The notes: a model not told the origin generated them from the sequence alone. DNA of 61,849 bases from Nitrosomonadales bacterium (GCA_009886095.1 VFJL01000039.1:1-61849); one strand, 5' to 3'; counted from the first letter of the stretch, positions 19,588 through 29,203 are shown. Translations and numbers: made by a program.

Positions 19588-20795
19588 AACTGGTGTTCTG
19601 GCTGCTGGCGTTGTGTATCGCGGCAGTGGCGGTGGCGCTTGCAGCCAAATATAACACTGGCTATGTGTTGTTGGTAGTACAGCCTTATCGAATCGAACTT
19701 TCACTTAATCTGCTGGTGGTAGTCCTGTTAGTGGCATTTATAGTTGGCTATTTTGTGGTGCGGTTGATCGGAATTACCCTGTGGCTACCAACGGAAATAC
19801 GCGAATCTCGTCTGCGCCGCCGCCGCGAGAAAGCGCGTGCAGCTATGCTGGATGGACTCAAGGCCTTCTTCGAAGGACGTTACGCCAAAGCCGAAAAATA
19901 TGCCGCTGCCGCACTGGAACTGAGAGAGTCGCCAACGGTTAGTGCGATCAACGCGGTTGTCGCGGCCCGTTCTGCACACGAGCTGAGAGAGTATTTGCGA
20001 CGCGATGAGTTTATTGCCGTGGCAGAAAATGACGCGCCGGAAGAAATTGCATTACGGTTTATCACCCAAGCCGAGCTATTGTTGGATGAGCGCCATCCCA
20101 CAGAAGCCTTGAAAGTATTGCAGGCCTTGCATCCTGCTGGAGTGCGTCAGCACACTGCAGTATTGCGGCTGAAATTGAAAGCACAGCAACAGCTGAAAAA
20201 TTGGGATGTAGTACTGGATCTGGTCGGGCAACTGGAACAGCGTAACGCCTTGGACAAGACCCTGGTCGAGCAATTGCGGCGCAATGTCCATCTGGAAAAT
20301 CTCAAAAGCAAAGTAATAAGTCCACAGCGGTTAAAGGACTACTGGCAAGCTATCCCTGCAGCAGAGAGAAAGGACAGCAAGCTGGCTGCCGTCGCCGCTC
20401 AGGCATACATGGCGCTGGGTGAGTGCGTGGTTGCTCATCAGATCATCGAACAGAGTCTGGATAGACAATGGGATTCGGAACTTATCGGTCTTTATGCGGA
20501 ATGCTTGAGGGGAGATGCGGTCGGACAGATCAAGCGCGCTGAAGCGTGGCTCGAATCCCATGCCGACGATGCTGGCCTGCTGCTTGCTCTCGGTAAGCTT
20601 TGCTTCCATTGCGAGTTGTGGGGAAAAGCGCAGAATTATCTGGAAGCGAGTCTGTCGCTGGAGCCTAGTCACCTGGCTTACTTGGTGCTGGCGCGGTTAA
20701 ACGAGAAAATTGATAAGCCTGAGTTGGCAAGAGAGCATTATAACAAGGGGCATGAGTTGGTATTAAAGCAGCTGGAAATACCCGGGGCAGGGTAA
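19584..20795 (+). CDS. hemY: HemY family TPR membrane protein
   Basis: A 403 aa protein with two N-terminal membrane helices (about residues 2-22 and 40-62), a basic stretch RRRREKARAAMLDGLKAFF, and then helical TPR-like repeats to the C-terminus, for example LLLALGKLCFHCELWGKAQNYLEASL. This is the proteobacterial HemY of the hemCDXY operon, unrelated to protoporphyrinogen oxidase of the same name. It probably organises late haem synthesis at the membrane. It begins inside the hemX stop. Confidence 0.9.
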   Translation: MKLVFWLLALCIAAVAVALAAKYNTGYVLLVVQPYRIELSLNLLVVVLLVAFIVGYFVVRLIGITLWLPTEIRESRLRRRREKARAAMLDGLKAFFEGRYAKAEKYAAAALELRESPTVSAINAVVAARSAHELREYLRRDEFIAVAENDAPEEIALRFITQAELLLDERHPTEALKVLQALHPAGVRQHTAVLRLKLKAQQQLKNWDVVLDLVGQLEQRNALDKTLVEQLRRNVHLENLKSKVISPQRLKDYWQAIPAAERKDSKLAAVAAQAYMALGECVVAHQIIEQSLDRQWDSELIGLYAECLRGDAVGQIKRAEAWLESHADDAGLLLALGKLCFHCELWGKAQNYLEASLSLEPSHLAYLVLARLNEKIDKPELAREHYNKGHELVLKQLEIPGAG

Positions 20796-20849
20796 TTAAA
20801 AATTGTACACTCTACCCCATCCAGTCGCCGGATTTAGGATCATCTGGGA

Positions 20850-21887
20850 TTATGCTGACTCACTTGGCGAAAAGGTAAATTTGTCAGAGAAAAATTCGTC
20901 TTCCGGCAGGTTACGCAATTGGGTGAAATCTTTGTGGGCGGCTCCTACCATTACCGGCGCACCACAGGCATATACCTGATATCCGCTGAGGCTGTCGAAA
21001 TCCTGCAGTACGGCTTGATGCACCAAGCCGGTCCGACCACGCCAGTTATCTGCCGGTTGCGCTTCCGATAGCACCGGGATGAAAGTAAAATTATCGTGCG
21101 TCTGTTGCCAGCTTCCCGCCAGCTCCGCCAGATAAAGATCAGCTCTGGTGCGGGTGCCCCAGTAGAGCACCATTTGCCGCTCGCTGCCACGCATATTGTC
21201 CCCGTGGAAGATGTGCTCGATCATGCTTTTAATCGGTGCGAAGCCGGTACCGCTGGCAACGAGTATGATCGGTTTGTCCGAGTCTTCGTGTAGAAAGAAA
21301 GTGCCAAGTGGTCCTTGGAAACGCAGAATTTCCTTTTCTTTCATGGAAGTGAATACGTGCTCGGAAAAGGTGCCGCCGGGATAGTTACGCACGTGCAATT
21401 GCAGCAATTCATCGTCATGCGGCGCATTGGCCAAAGAGAAGCTCCTGCGTTTGCCGTCTTTCATCAGAATGTCGATATATTGCCCGGCGAGAAACTGCAG
21501 GCGTTCGTTGGTCGGAAGTTTCAGGGAAATGATCATTACGTCGGGTGCGACCCGTTCCAGTTTGTGTATGCGGCACGGCAGGGTTCTAACCGCGATATCC
21601 TTGATCGCACCGATTTCACGAGATTCGATCACTAGTTCCGACAACGGCAAGGCGCAGCAGAACAGTGCCATGCCTGTTTGCTTCTCTACCTCAGTCAGCG
21701 TATCTGCATTATGCCTGCCGAAATCAACTGTTCCCTGTATGATTTTGCCTTTGCAGCTGCCGCATGCACCGTTACGGCAGCCATAAGGTAGTGGGAAGCC
21801 ATGGCGAAGTGCAGCTTGTAACACGGTTTCGCCGGGTTCTGCAGTGAAAAAGTGGCCGCTGGGTTGGATGGTGATTCGATATGACAT
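20850..21887 (-). CDS. 2Fe-2S ferredoxin-type flavin reductase (CDP-6-deoxy-3,4-glucoseen reductase-like)
   Basis: An NAD(P)H-dependent electron-transfer protein of 345 aa. An N-terminal plant-type ferredoxin domain has YGCRNGACGSCKGK and a later FCC giving the four cluster cysteines; then comes an FAD-binding barrel with RRSFSLANAP and an NAD domain with ILVASGTGFAPIKSM and a C-terminal YACGAPVMV. Proteins of this layout are often annotated AscD/E3 or phenol hydroxylase reductase; here no dideoxysugar or oxygenase gene is near, so the physiological partner is unknown. ATG 21887 is preferred over an upstream TTG. Confidence 0.85.
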   Translation of the reverse strand: MSYRITIQPSGHFFTAEPGETVLQAALRHGFPLPYGCRNGACGSCKGKIIQGTVDFGRHNADTLTEVEKQTGMALFCCALPLSELVIESREIGAIKDIAVRTLPCRIHKLERVAPDVMIISLKLPTNERLQFLAGQYIDILMKDGKRRSFSLANAPHDDELLQLHVRNYPGGTFSEHVFTSMKEKEILRFQGPLGTFFLHEDSDKPIILVASGTGFAPIKSMIEHIFHGDNMRGSERQMVLYWGTRTRADLYLAELAGSWQQTHDNFTFIPVLSEAQPADNWRGRTGLVHQAVLQDFDSLSGYQVYACGAPVMVGAAHKDFTQLRNLPEDEFFSDKFTFSPSESA

Positions 21888-21934
21888 TGGCTGGTAAACG
21901 TTGCAACAAAAATAACTGGTAGTCAATAAAATTG

Positions 21935-22846
21935 ATGGGTATAAAACGAACGCTTTTAATCGTTGGTTGCGGCGACATCGCCTTACGTGCGGCGCCTCTG
22001 TTACAGGCGCACTACCGGCTGCTGGGGTTGTGCCGCAGAACGGAAAGTTGTCGTCAGCTGCGTCTGCACGGAATTACTCCAGTGTCAGGAGACCTCGATA
22101 ATTCCAAGAGTCTCGTCAAGCTCGCGGGTATGGCTCACGCGGTGCTACATCTGGCACCGCCACCGGATCATGGCAAGCACGATACACGCACAACCAATCT
22201 TCTGGCAGCACTAACAAAACGATCGAAACCAAAGGAGAGAATATTACCACAACAGCTGGTCTACATCAGTACCAGCGGGGTGTACGGCGATTGCAGTGGC
22301 GCATTGATAGATGAAACTCATCCGATCAACCCGCAAACCGAGCGGGCAATGCGCCGGGCCGATGCAGAGAGGCAGGTGCGTGAGTGGGGGTTGCGCAATT
22401 GTGTGAGCGTTTCAATTCTGCGTGTGCCGGGAATCTATGCCACTGACCGCCTGCCGCTGGCCCGTTTGCGGGAGGGTGTGCCGGCACTGTTACCGGAAGA
22501 GGATAGCTATACCAACCACATCCACGCTGATGATCTTGCTGCCAGCCTTTATGCCGCATTGCGCTACGCAAAGCCAGGGAGGGCCTACCATGTCTGCGAT
22601 GATTCGCATTTGAAAATGGGGGAGTATTTTGATTTGGTGGCGGATCAGTTCGGTTTGCCGCATCCACCGCGTATTGCTCGCGCCGAGATCAATGGGCGCA
22701 TATCACCCGGCATGCTGTCATTCATGCGCGAATCGCGGCGCCTGACGAACACGCGCATGAAGCATGAGTTGCATGTAAATCTGCGCTACCCGACCGTGGT
22801 CGCCGGCATTGCTGCGAGCGCAGCAATCAGCCCGGAAAGCGGGTAA
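21935..22846 (+). CDS. NAD-dependent epimerase/dehydratase family (YeeZ-like SDR) protein
   Basis: An extended short-chain dehydrogenase-like protein of about 303 aa. The Rossmann motif is LLIVGCGDIALRAAPLL, a YeeZ-like GCGxIA form instead of GATG. The active-site region YISTSGVYGDCSG contains the Ser/Tyr typical of the superfamily, and a HIHADDLAASLYAAL segment follows. Substrate unknown. It is divergent from the 2Fe-2S reductase gene by only 47 bases, so the two share a promoter region. Confidence 0.8.
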   Translation: MGIKRTLLIVGCGDIALRAAPLLQAHYRLLGLCRRTESCRQLRLHGITPVSGDLDNSKSLVKLAGMAHAVLHLAPPPDHGKHDTRTTNLLAALTKRSKPKERILPQQLVYISTSGVYGDCSGALIDETHPINPQTERAMRRADAERQVREWGLRNCVSVSILRVPGIYATDRLPLARLREGVPALLPEEDSYTNHIHADDLAASLYAALRYAKPGRAYHVCDDSHLKMGEYFDLVADQFGLPHPPRIARAEINGRISPGMLSFMRESRRLTNTRMKHELHVNLRYPTVVAGIAASAAISPESG

Positions 22847-22882
22847 AATCCTGCCTGCTGGTCTAACTGGTATCAACGTCCG

Positions 22883-23221
22883 ATGGCCTATCCGATAGAG
22901 CTCTTACTCGTCATTACCAATTTTCCAGATAGGGTAAGCGCCTTGGCGCTTGCGCAAAAACTGGTCGATGAACGGCTGGCTGCGTGCGTTAACGTACTGG
23001 CTGACTGTACTTCTGTCTATCGCTGGCAAGAAAAAATTGAGAACGCCAGCGAGGTGCCGGTATTCATCAAGATCTTGGCGCAGCATTATCCCCGGGTGGA
23101 GCAGGTGATAAAGGCGATGCACCCTTACGAACTCCCGGAAATTATTGCTGTCCCAATAAGCGATGGTTTGCCCGCTTATATGCAATGGATAGCCAAAGAG
23201 AACGCTGGTCTTTCCGGATAA
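22883..23221 (+). CDS. cutA: CutA1 divalent ion tolerance protein
   Basis: A small trimeric protein of 112 aa with the conserved ACVNVLADCTSVYRWQ and HPYELPEIIAVPI segments. It was linked to copper tolerance in E. coli; its true role remains unclear. It is followed by dsbD after 3 bases, the usual proteobacterial pairing, so they form one transcript. Confidence 0.95.
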   Translation: MAYPIELLLVITNFPDRVSALALAQKLVDERLAACVNVLADCTSVYRWQEKIENASEVPVFIKILAQHYPRVEQVIKAMHPYELPEIIAVPISDGLPAYMQWIAKENAGLSG

Positions 23222-23224
23222 AAT

Positions 23225-25177
23225 ATGAATAAAATCGCTTTACCTATGCGCTTGCCCCGCTACCTATTGCTGCTACTTTGTGCTGTCAGCATCAATGTTT
23301 TTGCCGAAGAGGGGAAATCTTTCAACCTGCTGTCCGGACTGCAACAGCTCGGCGTAAATCTCAGCCAAAACGAAGAAGAGCTGTTGCCGCCGGATCAGGC
23401 TTTTAAGCTTACGGTCAGGGTACGTGATGCGAATACGCTGGTAGCAGATTTCGTGCCGGCGAAAAACTATTACTTTTATCGCGATAAAATTGTACTCAAG
23501 TCACAAAACAGCGAAATATTTATTGAAAAAATATCGCTGCCCCAAGGGGAGATGAAGAGTGATTTGACCTTTGGCCAAGTCGAAGTTTTTCATAAACCGT
23601 TCCAGGCGGTAATTTCCCTGAAGCGAGCGGTGTCAGCAACGAACCAGTTGACTCTTGCCGCTACCTATCAGGGCTGCAACGAACCGATAGGTGTGTGCTA
23701 TGCGCCCATCAGCAAGGTAATTGAGCTAACACTGCCAGCGGTGCGAGCTGTGGCCGGAGCGGTGGCTGAAGCGGTCAGCAACGATGCGGTCGCTGCCAAG
23801 CCGGATGCTACTGCGGAACTGTTTCTATCTCCGACCGGGTCTCCTGTCATTGAGACAGAATCAAACAGAATTGACCAGATGTTCGAGAGTGGCAGTTTCT
23901 GGCTGATTCTGACCGGTTTTTTTGGTATTGGCTTGCTGCTTTCGTTCACTCCTTGTGTATTCCCGATGTTTCCTATTCTGTCGGGGATCATTGCGAACAG
24001 GGGGCAGCATATTACCAAGACCCATGGTTTCATTCTGGCATTGGCCTACGTCATGGGGATGGCGCTTACTTATGCCGCTGCAGGCGTGGCAGCTGGACTT
24101 TCTGGTGCAATGCTGTCTGCAACCCTACAAAATGCCTGGGTACTCGGTGCATTTGCGCTGATATTTATTACACTGGCCTTTTCCATGTTTGGCTTCTATG
24201 AATTGCAATTGCCAAGTTTTCTCCAGAGCAAGCTTTCTGAAGAGGCCGGACATCTGAAAGGTGGGCATTTGACCAGCGTATTCGGTATGGGCGCGCTATC
24301 CGCACTGATTGTCGGGCCTTGTGTTGCCGCACCGCTGGCCGGCGCGTTACTGTACATCAGTCAGACACGGGATGTAGTGCTGGGTGGTTCGGCTCTGTTT
24401 GTCATGGCTTTGGGCATGGGTGTGCCATTGCTGTTGTTAGGTGCATCCGCTGGAGCGCTGTTGCCCAAAGTCGGCCCCTGGATGGAGTCAGTTAAGCGTT
24501 TTTTTGGTGTACTGTTGTTGGGGGTGGCGGTCTGGCTGATATCGCCGGTAATTCCGGCAGTGGCGCATATGCTGTTATGGGCTGCGCTATTGATCATCTC
24601 CGCTATTTATCTGCACGCCGTTGACCCATTGCCGCTGGCGGCTTCGGGCTTCCGCAAGTTTCTGAAAGGACTGGGGATGATCGCGTTGCTAACGGGCGTA
24701 GCCCTGCTGATAGGCGTTTTGTCAGGTGGCCGTGATATTCTGCAACCCCTTTTAAAAATAAATATCTCCAGTGTTGCTGTGGAAGGGACAAGCAAGGTCA
24801 ATGTAGGTGTGGCGGGGCATTTGCCATTCCAGCGGGTAAAGTCAATAGCTGAACTTGATCAGCATATTCTCCAATCAAGGGATAAATACGTAATGGTGGA
24901 TTTCTATGCTGACTGGTGTATTTCGTGCAAAGAAATGGAGCGTTTCACGTTTACCGATGCCAGGGTGCAATCGCGACTGAGAGACGTGAAGTTACTACAG
25001 GTGGATGTTACTGCCGGTACCCCTGATGATATGGCGCTGCTCAAACGTTTCAAGCTATTTGGTCCCCCCGGTATTCTGTTCGTTGATCCGCAAGGGCGTG
25101 AAATTCCAGGCGTCAGACTGATTGGTTATCAGAACGCAGAACGTTTTCTTACAGTACTCAATGCAGTGTTAATCTAG
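23225..25177 (+). CDS. dsbD: Thiol:disulfide interchange protein DsbD
   Basis: Carries electrons from cytoplasmic thioredoxin to periplasmic partners, among them cytochrome c maturation proteins. After a signal peptide (ending near VFA, residue 27) comes the alpha domain with GCNEPIGVCYAP, then eight membrane helices with the redox pair in FTPCVFPMFP and GPCVAAPLAG, and a C-terminal thioredoxin-like gamma domain with DWCISCKEME. All three Cys pairs are intact. The 650 aa length is slightly above E. coli DsbD. The next gene starts one base after its stop. Confidence 0.95.
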   Translation: MNKIALPMRLPRYLLLLLCAVSINVFAEEGKSFNLLSGLQQLGVNLSQNEEELLPPDQAFKLTVRVRDANTLVADFVPAKNYYFYRDKIVLKSQNSEIFIEKISLPQGEMKSDLTFGQVEVFHKPFQAVISLKRAVSATNQLTLAATYQGCNEPIGVCYAPISKVIELTLPAVRAVAGAVAEAVSNDAVAAKPDATAELFLSPTGSPVIETESNRIDQMFESGSFWLILTGFFGIGLLLSFTPCVFPMFPILSGIIANRGQHITKTHGFILALAYVMGMALTYAAAGVAAGLSGAMLSATLQNAWVLGAFALIFITLAFSMFGFYELQLPSFLQSKLSEEAGHLKGGHLTSVFGMGALSALIVGPCVAAPLAGALLYISQTRDVVLGGSALFVMALGMGVPLLLLGASAGALLPKVGPWMESVKRFFGVLLLGVAVWLISPVIPAVAHMLLWAALLIISAIYLHAVDPLPLAASGFRKFLKGLGMIALLTGVALLIGVLSGGRDILQPLLKINISSVAVEGTSKVNVGVAGHLPFQRVKSIAELDQHILQSRDKYVMVDFYADWCISCKEMERFTFTDARVQSRLRDVKLLQVDVTAGTPDDMALLKRFKLFGPPGILFVDPQGREIPGVRLIGYQNAERFLTVLNAVLI

Positions 25178-25726
25178 ATGATGAAATTAAAGCAGATTTT
25201 ATTGTATGTGGGCATCGCAGCATTCGCTGTGACTGCCGGTTTTCTATTGCGGGGACAGTTGGCCGATAGCAATTCCCCTATAGTTGCGACAGGTGGTGCA
25301 AATATGGGAGCAGAGACGATATTCGCCGCTAGTTTGCCTGACATGCAAGGTACGAGTCAGGCTATTTCGCAGTGGCGCGGTAAAGTTCTAGTGGTCAATT
25401 TTTGGGCGACCTGGTGTGAGCCGTGCCGCAAAGAAATTCCCGAATTCATCGAACTTCAGGAACAGTTCCGTGACAAGGGATTGCTTTTTATCGGCATTGC
25501 TGTGGATCAACCGGAGAAGGTAGCGGCTTTCAGCAAAGAAATTGGTATCAATTACCCGGTGCTGACAGGGGGCATGCAAGCTATGGCGCTGGCAGAAGCT
25601 GCAGGAAACAACCATGGGGCACTACCTTTTACGGTCATTATCGACCGTAGCGGAAAAATCACTGGTACCCATCTGGGTCGCCTCAGTCGAAATAAACTGG
25701 AAGCGATGTTCAAACCCCTGCTGTAG
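25178..25726 (+). CDS. TlpA/ResA-like membrane-anchored thioredoxin
   Basis: A periplasmic disulfide reductase of 182 aa. One N-terminal helix (about residues 8-26) anchors it, and the AhpC/TSA-type thioredoxin fold has NFWATWCEPCRKEIP with the WCEPC active site and a cis-proline segment GALPFTVIID. It directly abuts dsbD, so DsbD is the likely electron donor. Such proteins reduce apocytochrome c or copper-delivery proteins, which would suit a respiratory chain rich in c-type cytochromes. Confidence 0.88.
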   Translation: MMKLKQILLYVGIAAFAVTAGFLLRGQLADSNSPIVATGGANMGAETIFAASLPDMQGTSQAISQWRGKVLVVNFWATWCEPCRKEIPEFIELQEQFRDKGLLFIGIAVDQPEKVAAFSKEIGINYPVLTGGMQAMALAEAAGNNHGALPFTVIIDRSGKITGTHLGRLSRNKLEAMFKPLL

Positions 25727-25914
25727 GGGTTGGCCCAGCCTGGTGTCACCCAGAAGAATGCTGTTTACGGCTTGTAAATCAACGTTTCTGCTTGAGTGTC
25801 TAACCGTTTGATGGTGCGTCTTTGCCTGCGCCTAGTTAATATGCTCCTAAGCTTCACCATGGATTCATTAGCAGGAAGAAACGGGAGGTATGAATTCATG
25901 AAAAGGAGAGCTGA

Positions 25915-27456
25915 ATGTTGATGTCGCGGGGAGTGCCTATTTTTTGTGGACTGATAGCCTTATGTTGCGCTTCCGCCAGTGTATTGGCTGATACCGAATT
26001 GCTTGCTGCAGCTAGAAGAGGTGACCTTTATCGGGTAAAAGTATTGCTTGATGCCAAGGTCGATGTAAATACCGCAAGGGAAGATGGCGCTACAGCATTA
26101 ATAGCGGCGTCAACCACAGGCCATCAGGCAGTAGTACAGGCACTGCTTGCCGCCAAGGCCAATGTAAACGCCAGGATGAGTAATGGGTCTACCGCGTTGA
26201 TGGCGGCGGCGGCAGTTGGTAACTGGCAAGTAGTGCATGCGCTGCTCACCGCCAAGGCCGATGTGAATACCAAAGCAAACGACGGCATGACGGCTTTGCT
26301 TATAGCAGCGGCAATTGGTTACCCGCAAATAGTGCAGACGCTACTCGCTGCCAAGGCTGATGTGAATGCCAGTACAAGCGATGGTGCCACCGCGTTGATG
26401 GCAGCGACGCAGGAAGGTTACCGGATGATGGTGCATGAACTACTCATCGCCAAGGCCAATGTGAATGCAAGGAAAAATGATGGTTTAACAGCATTGATCA
26501 TTGCGTCGGAGAAGGGTTACCATCTGATAGTGCAGGAACTACTCGCTGCTGCAGCCAATGTGAACGCCAAGAGAAGCAATGGAGACACGGCGTTGCTCAG
26601 GGCGGCGCAGAATGGACATCTGCTAGTGGTACAGACCTTGCTCGCTGCTGGTGCTGATGTGAGTGCCAAGACAGAGGATGGTTTGACGGCATTGCTGATA
26701 GCCACGGAGATGGGTCACCCGGAAGTGGTACAGATACTGCTTGCAGCTAACGCCGATGTGAATGCCAAAGCAAACGATGGTATGACAGCTTTGCTCATAG
26801 CATCTGGAAATGGCTATCCGCAAATAGTACAAACGTTGCTCGCCGCCAAGGCTGATGTGAATGTCAGCACAGGTGATAGCATTACTGCGTTGATGGCGGC
26901 AACACTAAAGGGCCGTCTGATGGTAGTGCATGAATTACTTGCAGCCGGGGCCGATGTAAATGCACGGACAAAAGAAGGTTTAACAGCGTTACTCATAGCA
27001 TCGGAGAAAGGCGACCAGAGAGTGGTGCAGGCGCTGCTTGCTGCTAACGCTGATGTAAATACCAGAATGAGCGAAGGGGTTACCCCACTGTTATTGGCGG
27101 CGAAGGAAGGCCACCAGTTAGTAGTGCATGAATTGCTTGAGGCCAAGGCTGATGTGAATGCCAGTACGGGCGGGGGTATCACTGTGTTGATGGCGGCGGC
27201 GCAGGATGGCAGACAGGAGGTGGTTTATGTGCTGCTTGCCGCCAGAGCCGATGTGAATGCCAGATCGAGCGAAGGCATTACCGCGCTGATGATGGCAGCG
27301 CAGGATGCCAGGGAGGAGGTAGCGCAAGTGCTGCTCGCCGCTGGCGCAGATGTGAATGCCAGGTCGATCGATGGCGTCACGGCACTGATGATGGCATCGC
27401 GGAATAGTCATCAGGGGATGGTGCAACTTCTCAAAAAAGCGGGTGCCAGGAATTAA
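25915..27456 (+). CDS. Exported ankyrin-repeat protein (15 repeats)
   Basis: A 513 aa protein with a signal peptide (to about ASVLA, residue 25) and then 15 nearly identical 33-residue ankyrin repeats of the form DGxTALxxAAxxGxxxVVxxLLAAxADVNAxxx filling the rest. The first and last are capping repeats. There is no other domain, so it is a periplasmic or secreted binding scaffold. The repeats also match each other at a distance of five units, which points to a later duplication of a block. AAGGAG lies before the ATG. It is unlinked to its neighbours. Confidence 0.87.
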   Translation: MLMSRGVPIFCGLIALCCASASVLADTELLAAARRGDLYRVKVLLDAKVDVNTAREDGATALIAASTTGHQAVVQALLAAKANVNARMSNGSTALMAAAAVGNWQVVHALLTAKADVNTKANDGMTALLIAAAIGYPQIVQTLLAAKADVNASTSDGATALMAATQEGYRMMVHELLIAKANVNARKNDGLTALIIASEKGYHLIVQELLAAAANVNAKRSNGDTALLRAAQNGHLLVVQTLLAAGADVSAKTEDGLTALLIATEMGHPEVVQILLAANADVNAKANDGMTALLIASGNGYPQIVQTLLAAKADVNVSTGDSITALMAATLKGRLMVVHELLAAGADVNARTKEGLTALLIASEKGDQRVVQALLAANADVNTRMSEGVTPLLLAAKEGHQLVVHELLEAKADVNASTGGGITVLMAAAQDGRQEVVYVLLAARADVNARSSEGITALMMAAQDAREEVAQVLLAAGADVNARSIDGVTALMMASRNSHQGMVQLLKKAGARN

Positions 27457-27619
27457 TTCCTGCTGAGGGCATGTAAACATCTCAAGCTTTGTAGGAGCCC
27501 AGGTAGCCTTGTGCGATCCTGGTAGTACATGTGCCGGAATAGTTTCCATCACGCATAATCTCCAGATGCGTTATCGAACCAAGTTGGAAGAGTTAATGTG
27601 GATTCTGGAGTCAGGATAT

Positions 27620-28126
27620 TCAGCGAGTTTTGTAGCCGCGAGCCTTTATAAGTTTCCAGGAGAATTCCAAAGTGTCATCAGATATAATCGGCACTGAAAG
27701 TGCGCCCTTGGTAAGTGGTTGCAAAATCACATTGATGTTGTATTCCCTCGTCACCGAAGCGAAAGGTGATTCGACTGGCAGCGGAGTGAGAAGAAGGGTG
27801 ACTTGTGTGACCGTGTAATCACTATTACCGTTGTAGATACTGCCGCTGAATATTCCGTAGCCAAAGCCACCATCCGTATCAAGTCTATTCAGAACCTCGG
27901 TCGGCAGATCTCCGTTATGCGATCTTTCCCCAGGAAATTTTTCGAGGCAGGAGTGAACCATTTCGTGGGTTGCCAAGCCCCCGGCTACCCCCTTGGCCGC
28001 TGCAAAAATGCACTGGTCATAATCAGCCATATGCTGCTGGCTAGCGATGGATAGGGCTGGTGAGGTCAGAAGTGCCACAGTGGACAGAATTAACGGAACC
28101 AAGGCTGCTTTGTGTTCTGCTTCCAT
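27620..28126 (-). CDS. Exported protein of unknown function
   Basis: A 168 aa protein with an N-terminal hydrophobic segment (about residues 8-28, ending SIAS) that looks like a signal peptide. The mature part has two cysteines, DYDQCIFAAAKG and THEMVHSCLEKF, that could form a disulfide, then a beta-rich part with GSIYNGNSDYTVTQVTLLLTP. I do not recognise the family. It starts 4 bases after the outer-membrane-like gene and should be in the same transcript. Confidence 0.65.
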   Translation of the reverse strand: MEAEHKAALVPLILSTVALLTSPALSIASQQHMADYDQCIFAAAKGVAGGLATHEMVHSCLEKFPGERSHNGDLPTEVLNRLDTDGGFGYGIFSGSIYNGNSDYTVTQVTLLLTPLPVESPFASVTREYNINVILQPLTKGALSVPIISDDTLEFSWKLIKARGYKTR

Positions 28127-28130
28127 ATTT

Positions 28131-28889
28131 TTAAAAATTGAGGAACAAATTAGCCGATAAAATATGATCCATCAGGTTATTTGGAGTATTTATTCTGTTA
28201 AGTGTCTGGTTCATGTAGCCAATCTCGGCACGAGCATTTTTATTGACGGTGTAAGCCACTCCCGCGAATGCCCGGTTTTGATCAAAACCACTGCGTGGTC
28301 CCCAGTCAACCGGATTGAGATGGACGAATATTTCGTTGGCCAGTACCAGGCCAAAGGCTGGGGCTTGTGGGAGTGGTATCAATACCCTGGCCAATTGCCG
28401 GAAACGATAAGCGGTATCGCTGCTAGGTGACTTCCAATCTTCTGCCCAGCGCTCTTCAAAGCGGGTGCGCAGAGCGACCGTCGGATTGAAAGAACCTATT
28501 TTGTATCGCTCGGTCCATAATACTTGCTGCCATATCCGGTGCTCGTCAAATGAGGTGCTGGCAAAAGGCGAGGTGGTTGGAGCCCAAGCATAACCCAGCC
28601 AGATACTGGTGGTCCTGTGAATTTGATAGCCAATGCCGGGGCGAATTATGGCTTGAGAAAAACGCGTTCCATCGTCGCCAAAACGCCCCTGTCCTTCCAT
28701 CCACCATCTGAAGTTTGCCAGTTTTGGATTAGTGATACCCAGAGCGTCAAACTTGCCGATCGCTGTGACATTATTCCAGGACTGGAAGTCCTGGGTATCG
28801 TCTGATTTGTCTGTACTGGCCGATATAGAGCCCGAGAGTGTCAGACTAGATACTGTCAATAGTGCGAGAATTTTTTGTTTATTTAGCAC
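28131..28889 (-). CDS. DUF2490-like outer membrane beta-barrel protein
   Basis: A 252 aa protein with a signal peptide (to about SISAS, residue 25). The mature part opens with QSWNNVTAIGKF and goes on in alternating amphipathic strands rich in aromatic residues (WWMEGQGRF, TSIWLGYAWAP, RIWQQVLWTERY), with a final strand ANLFLNF ending in Phe, the usual barrel terminus. The pattern fits the DUF2490 family of presumed small porin-like barrels. The start is GTG 28889 with AAGGAGAG upstream. Function unknown. Confidence 0.75.
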   Translation of the reverse strand: MLNKQKILALLTVSSLTLSGSISASTDKSDDTQDFQSWNNVTAIGKFDALGITNPKLANFRWWMEGQGRFGDDGTRFSQAIIRPGIGYQIHRTTSIWLGYAWAPTTSPFASTSFDEHRIWQQVLWTERYKIGSFNPTVALRTRFEERWAEDWKSPSSDTAYRFRQLARVLIPLPQAPAFGLVLANEIFVHLNPVDWGPRSGFDQNRAFAGVAYTVNKNARAEIGYMNQTLNRINTPNNLMDHILSANLFLNF

Positions 28890-29203
28890 TTAACTCTCCT
28901 TTACCTTATTAAGCGTGTATTAGATTTTGAAATTAAAGTACAGGAATTTATACTATTCCGTGTGTGATCCTTTGTGCTTTACAGGATGAAGAGTCAGAGC
29001 GCCTATGTAACAGGTGCAAGAACACTCATCTCAGACATGGCGATTACTGCTTGCCGATTATCGGGATACTATAGTCGGCTAATCTCGGCTAGAAAATGGG
29101 ATGTTACATTGCGGCAGGAAAAATAACATGGCGCAGGTGAAGAAAGTGTAATGTAAAAGTGAAGTATTCGTGAAATCTATGGGGTGGTCGCCAAGGGAAG
29201 GTC
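28890..29203. other. Gene-free stretch between glnS and the DUF2490-like gene
   Basis: This 314-base AT-rich stretch lies upstream of the DUF2490-like gene and downstream of glnS, both on the minus strand. I see no reading frame with coding character, no RNA gene and no strong hairpin. It probably holds the promoter of the DUF2490-like gene. Confidence 0.5.

Noticed and set aside
25990-27450. Regularly spaced repeats that could suggest a CRISPR array
   Set aside because: The 99-base units are translated in one frame as ankyrin repeats with diverged copies; there are no identical short repeats with unique spacers.
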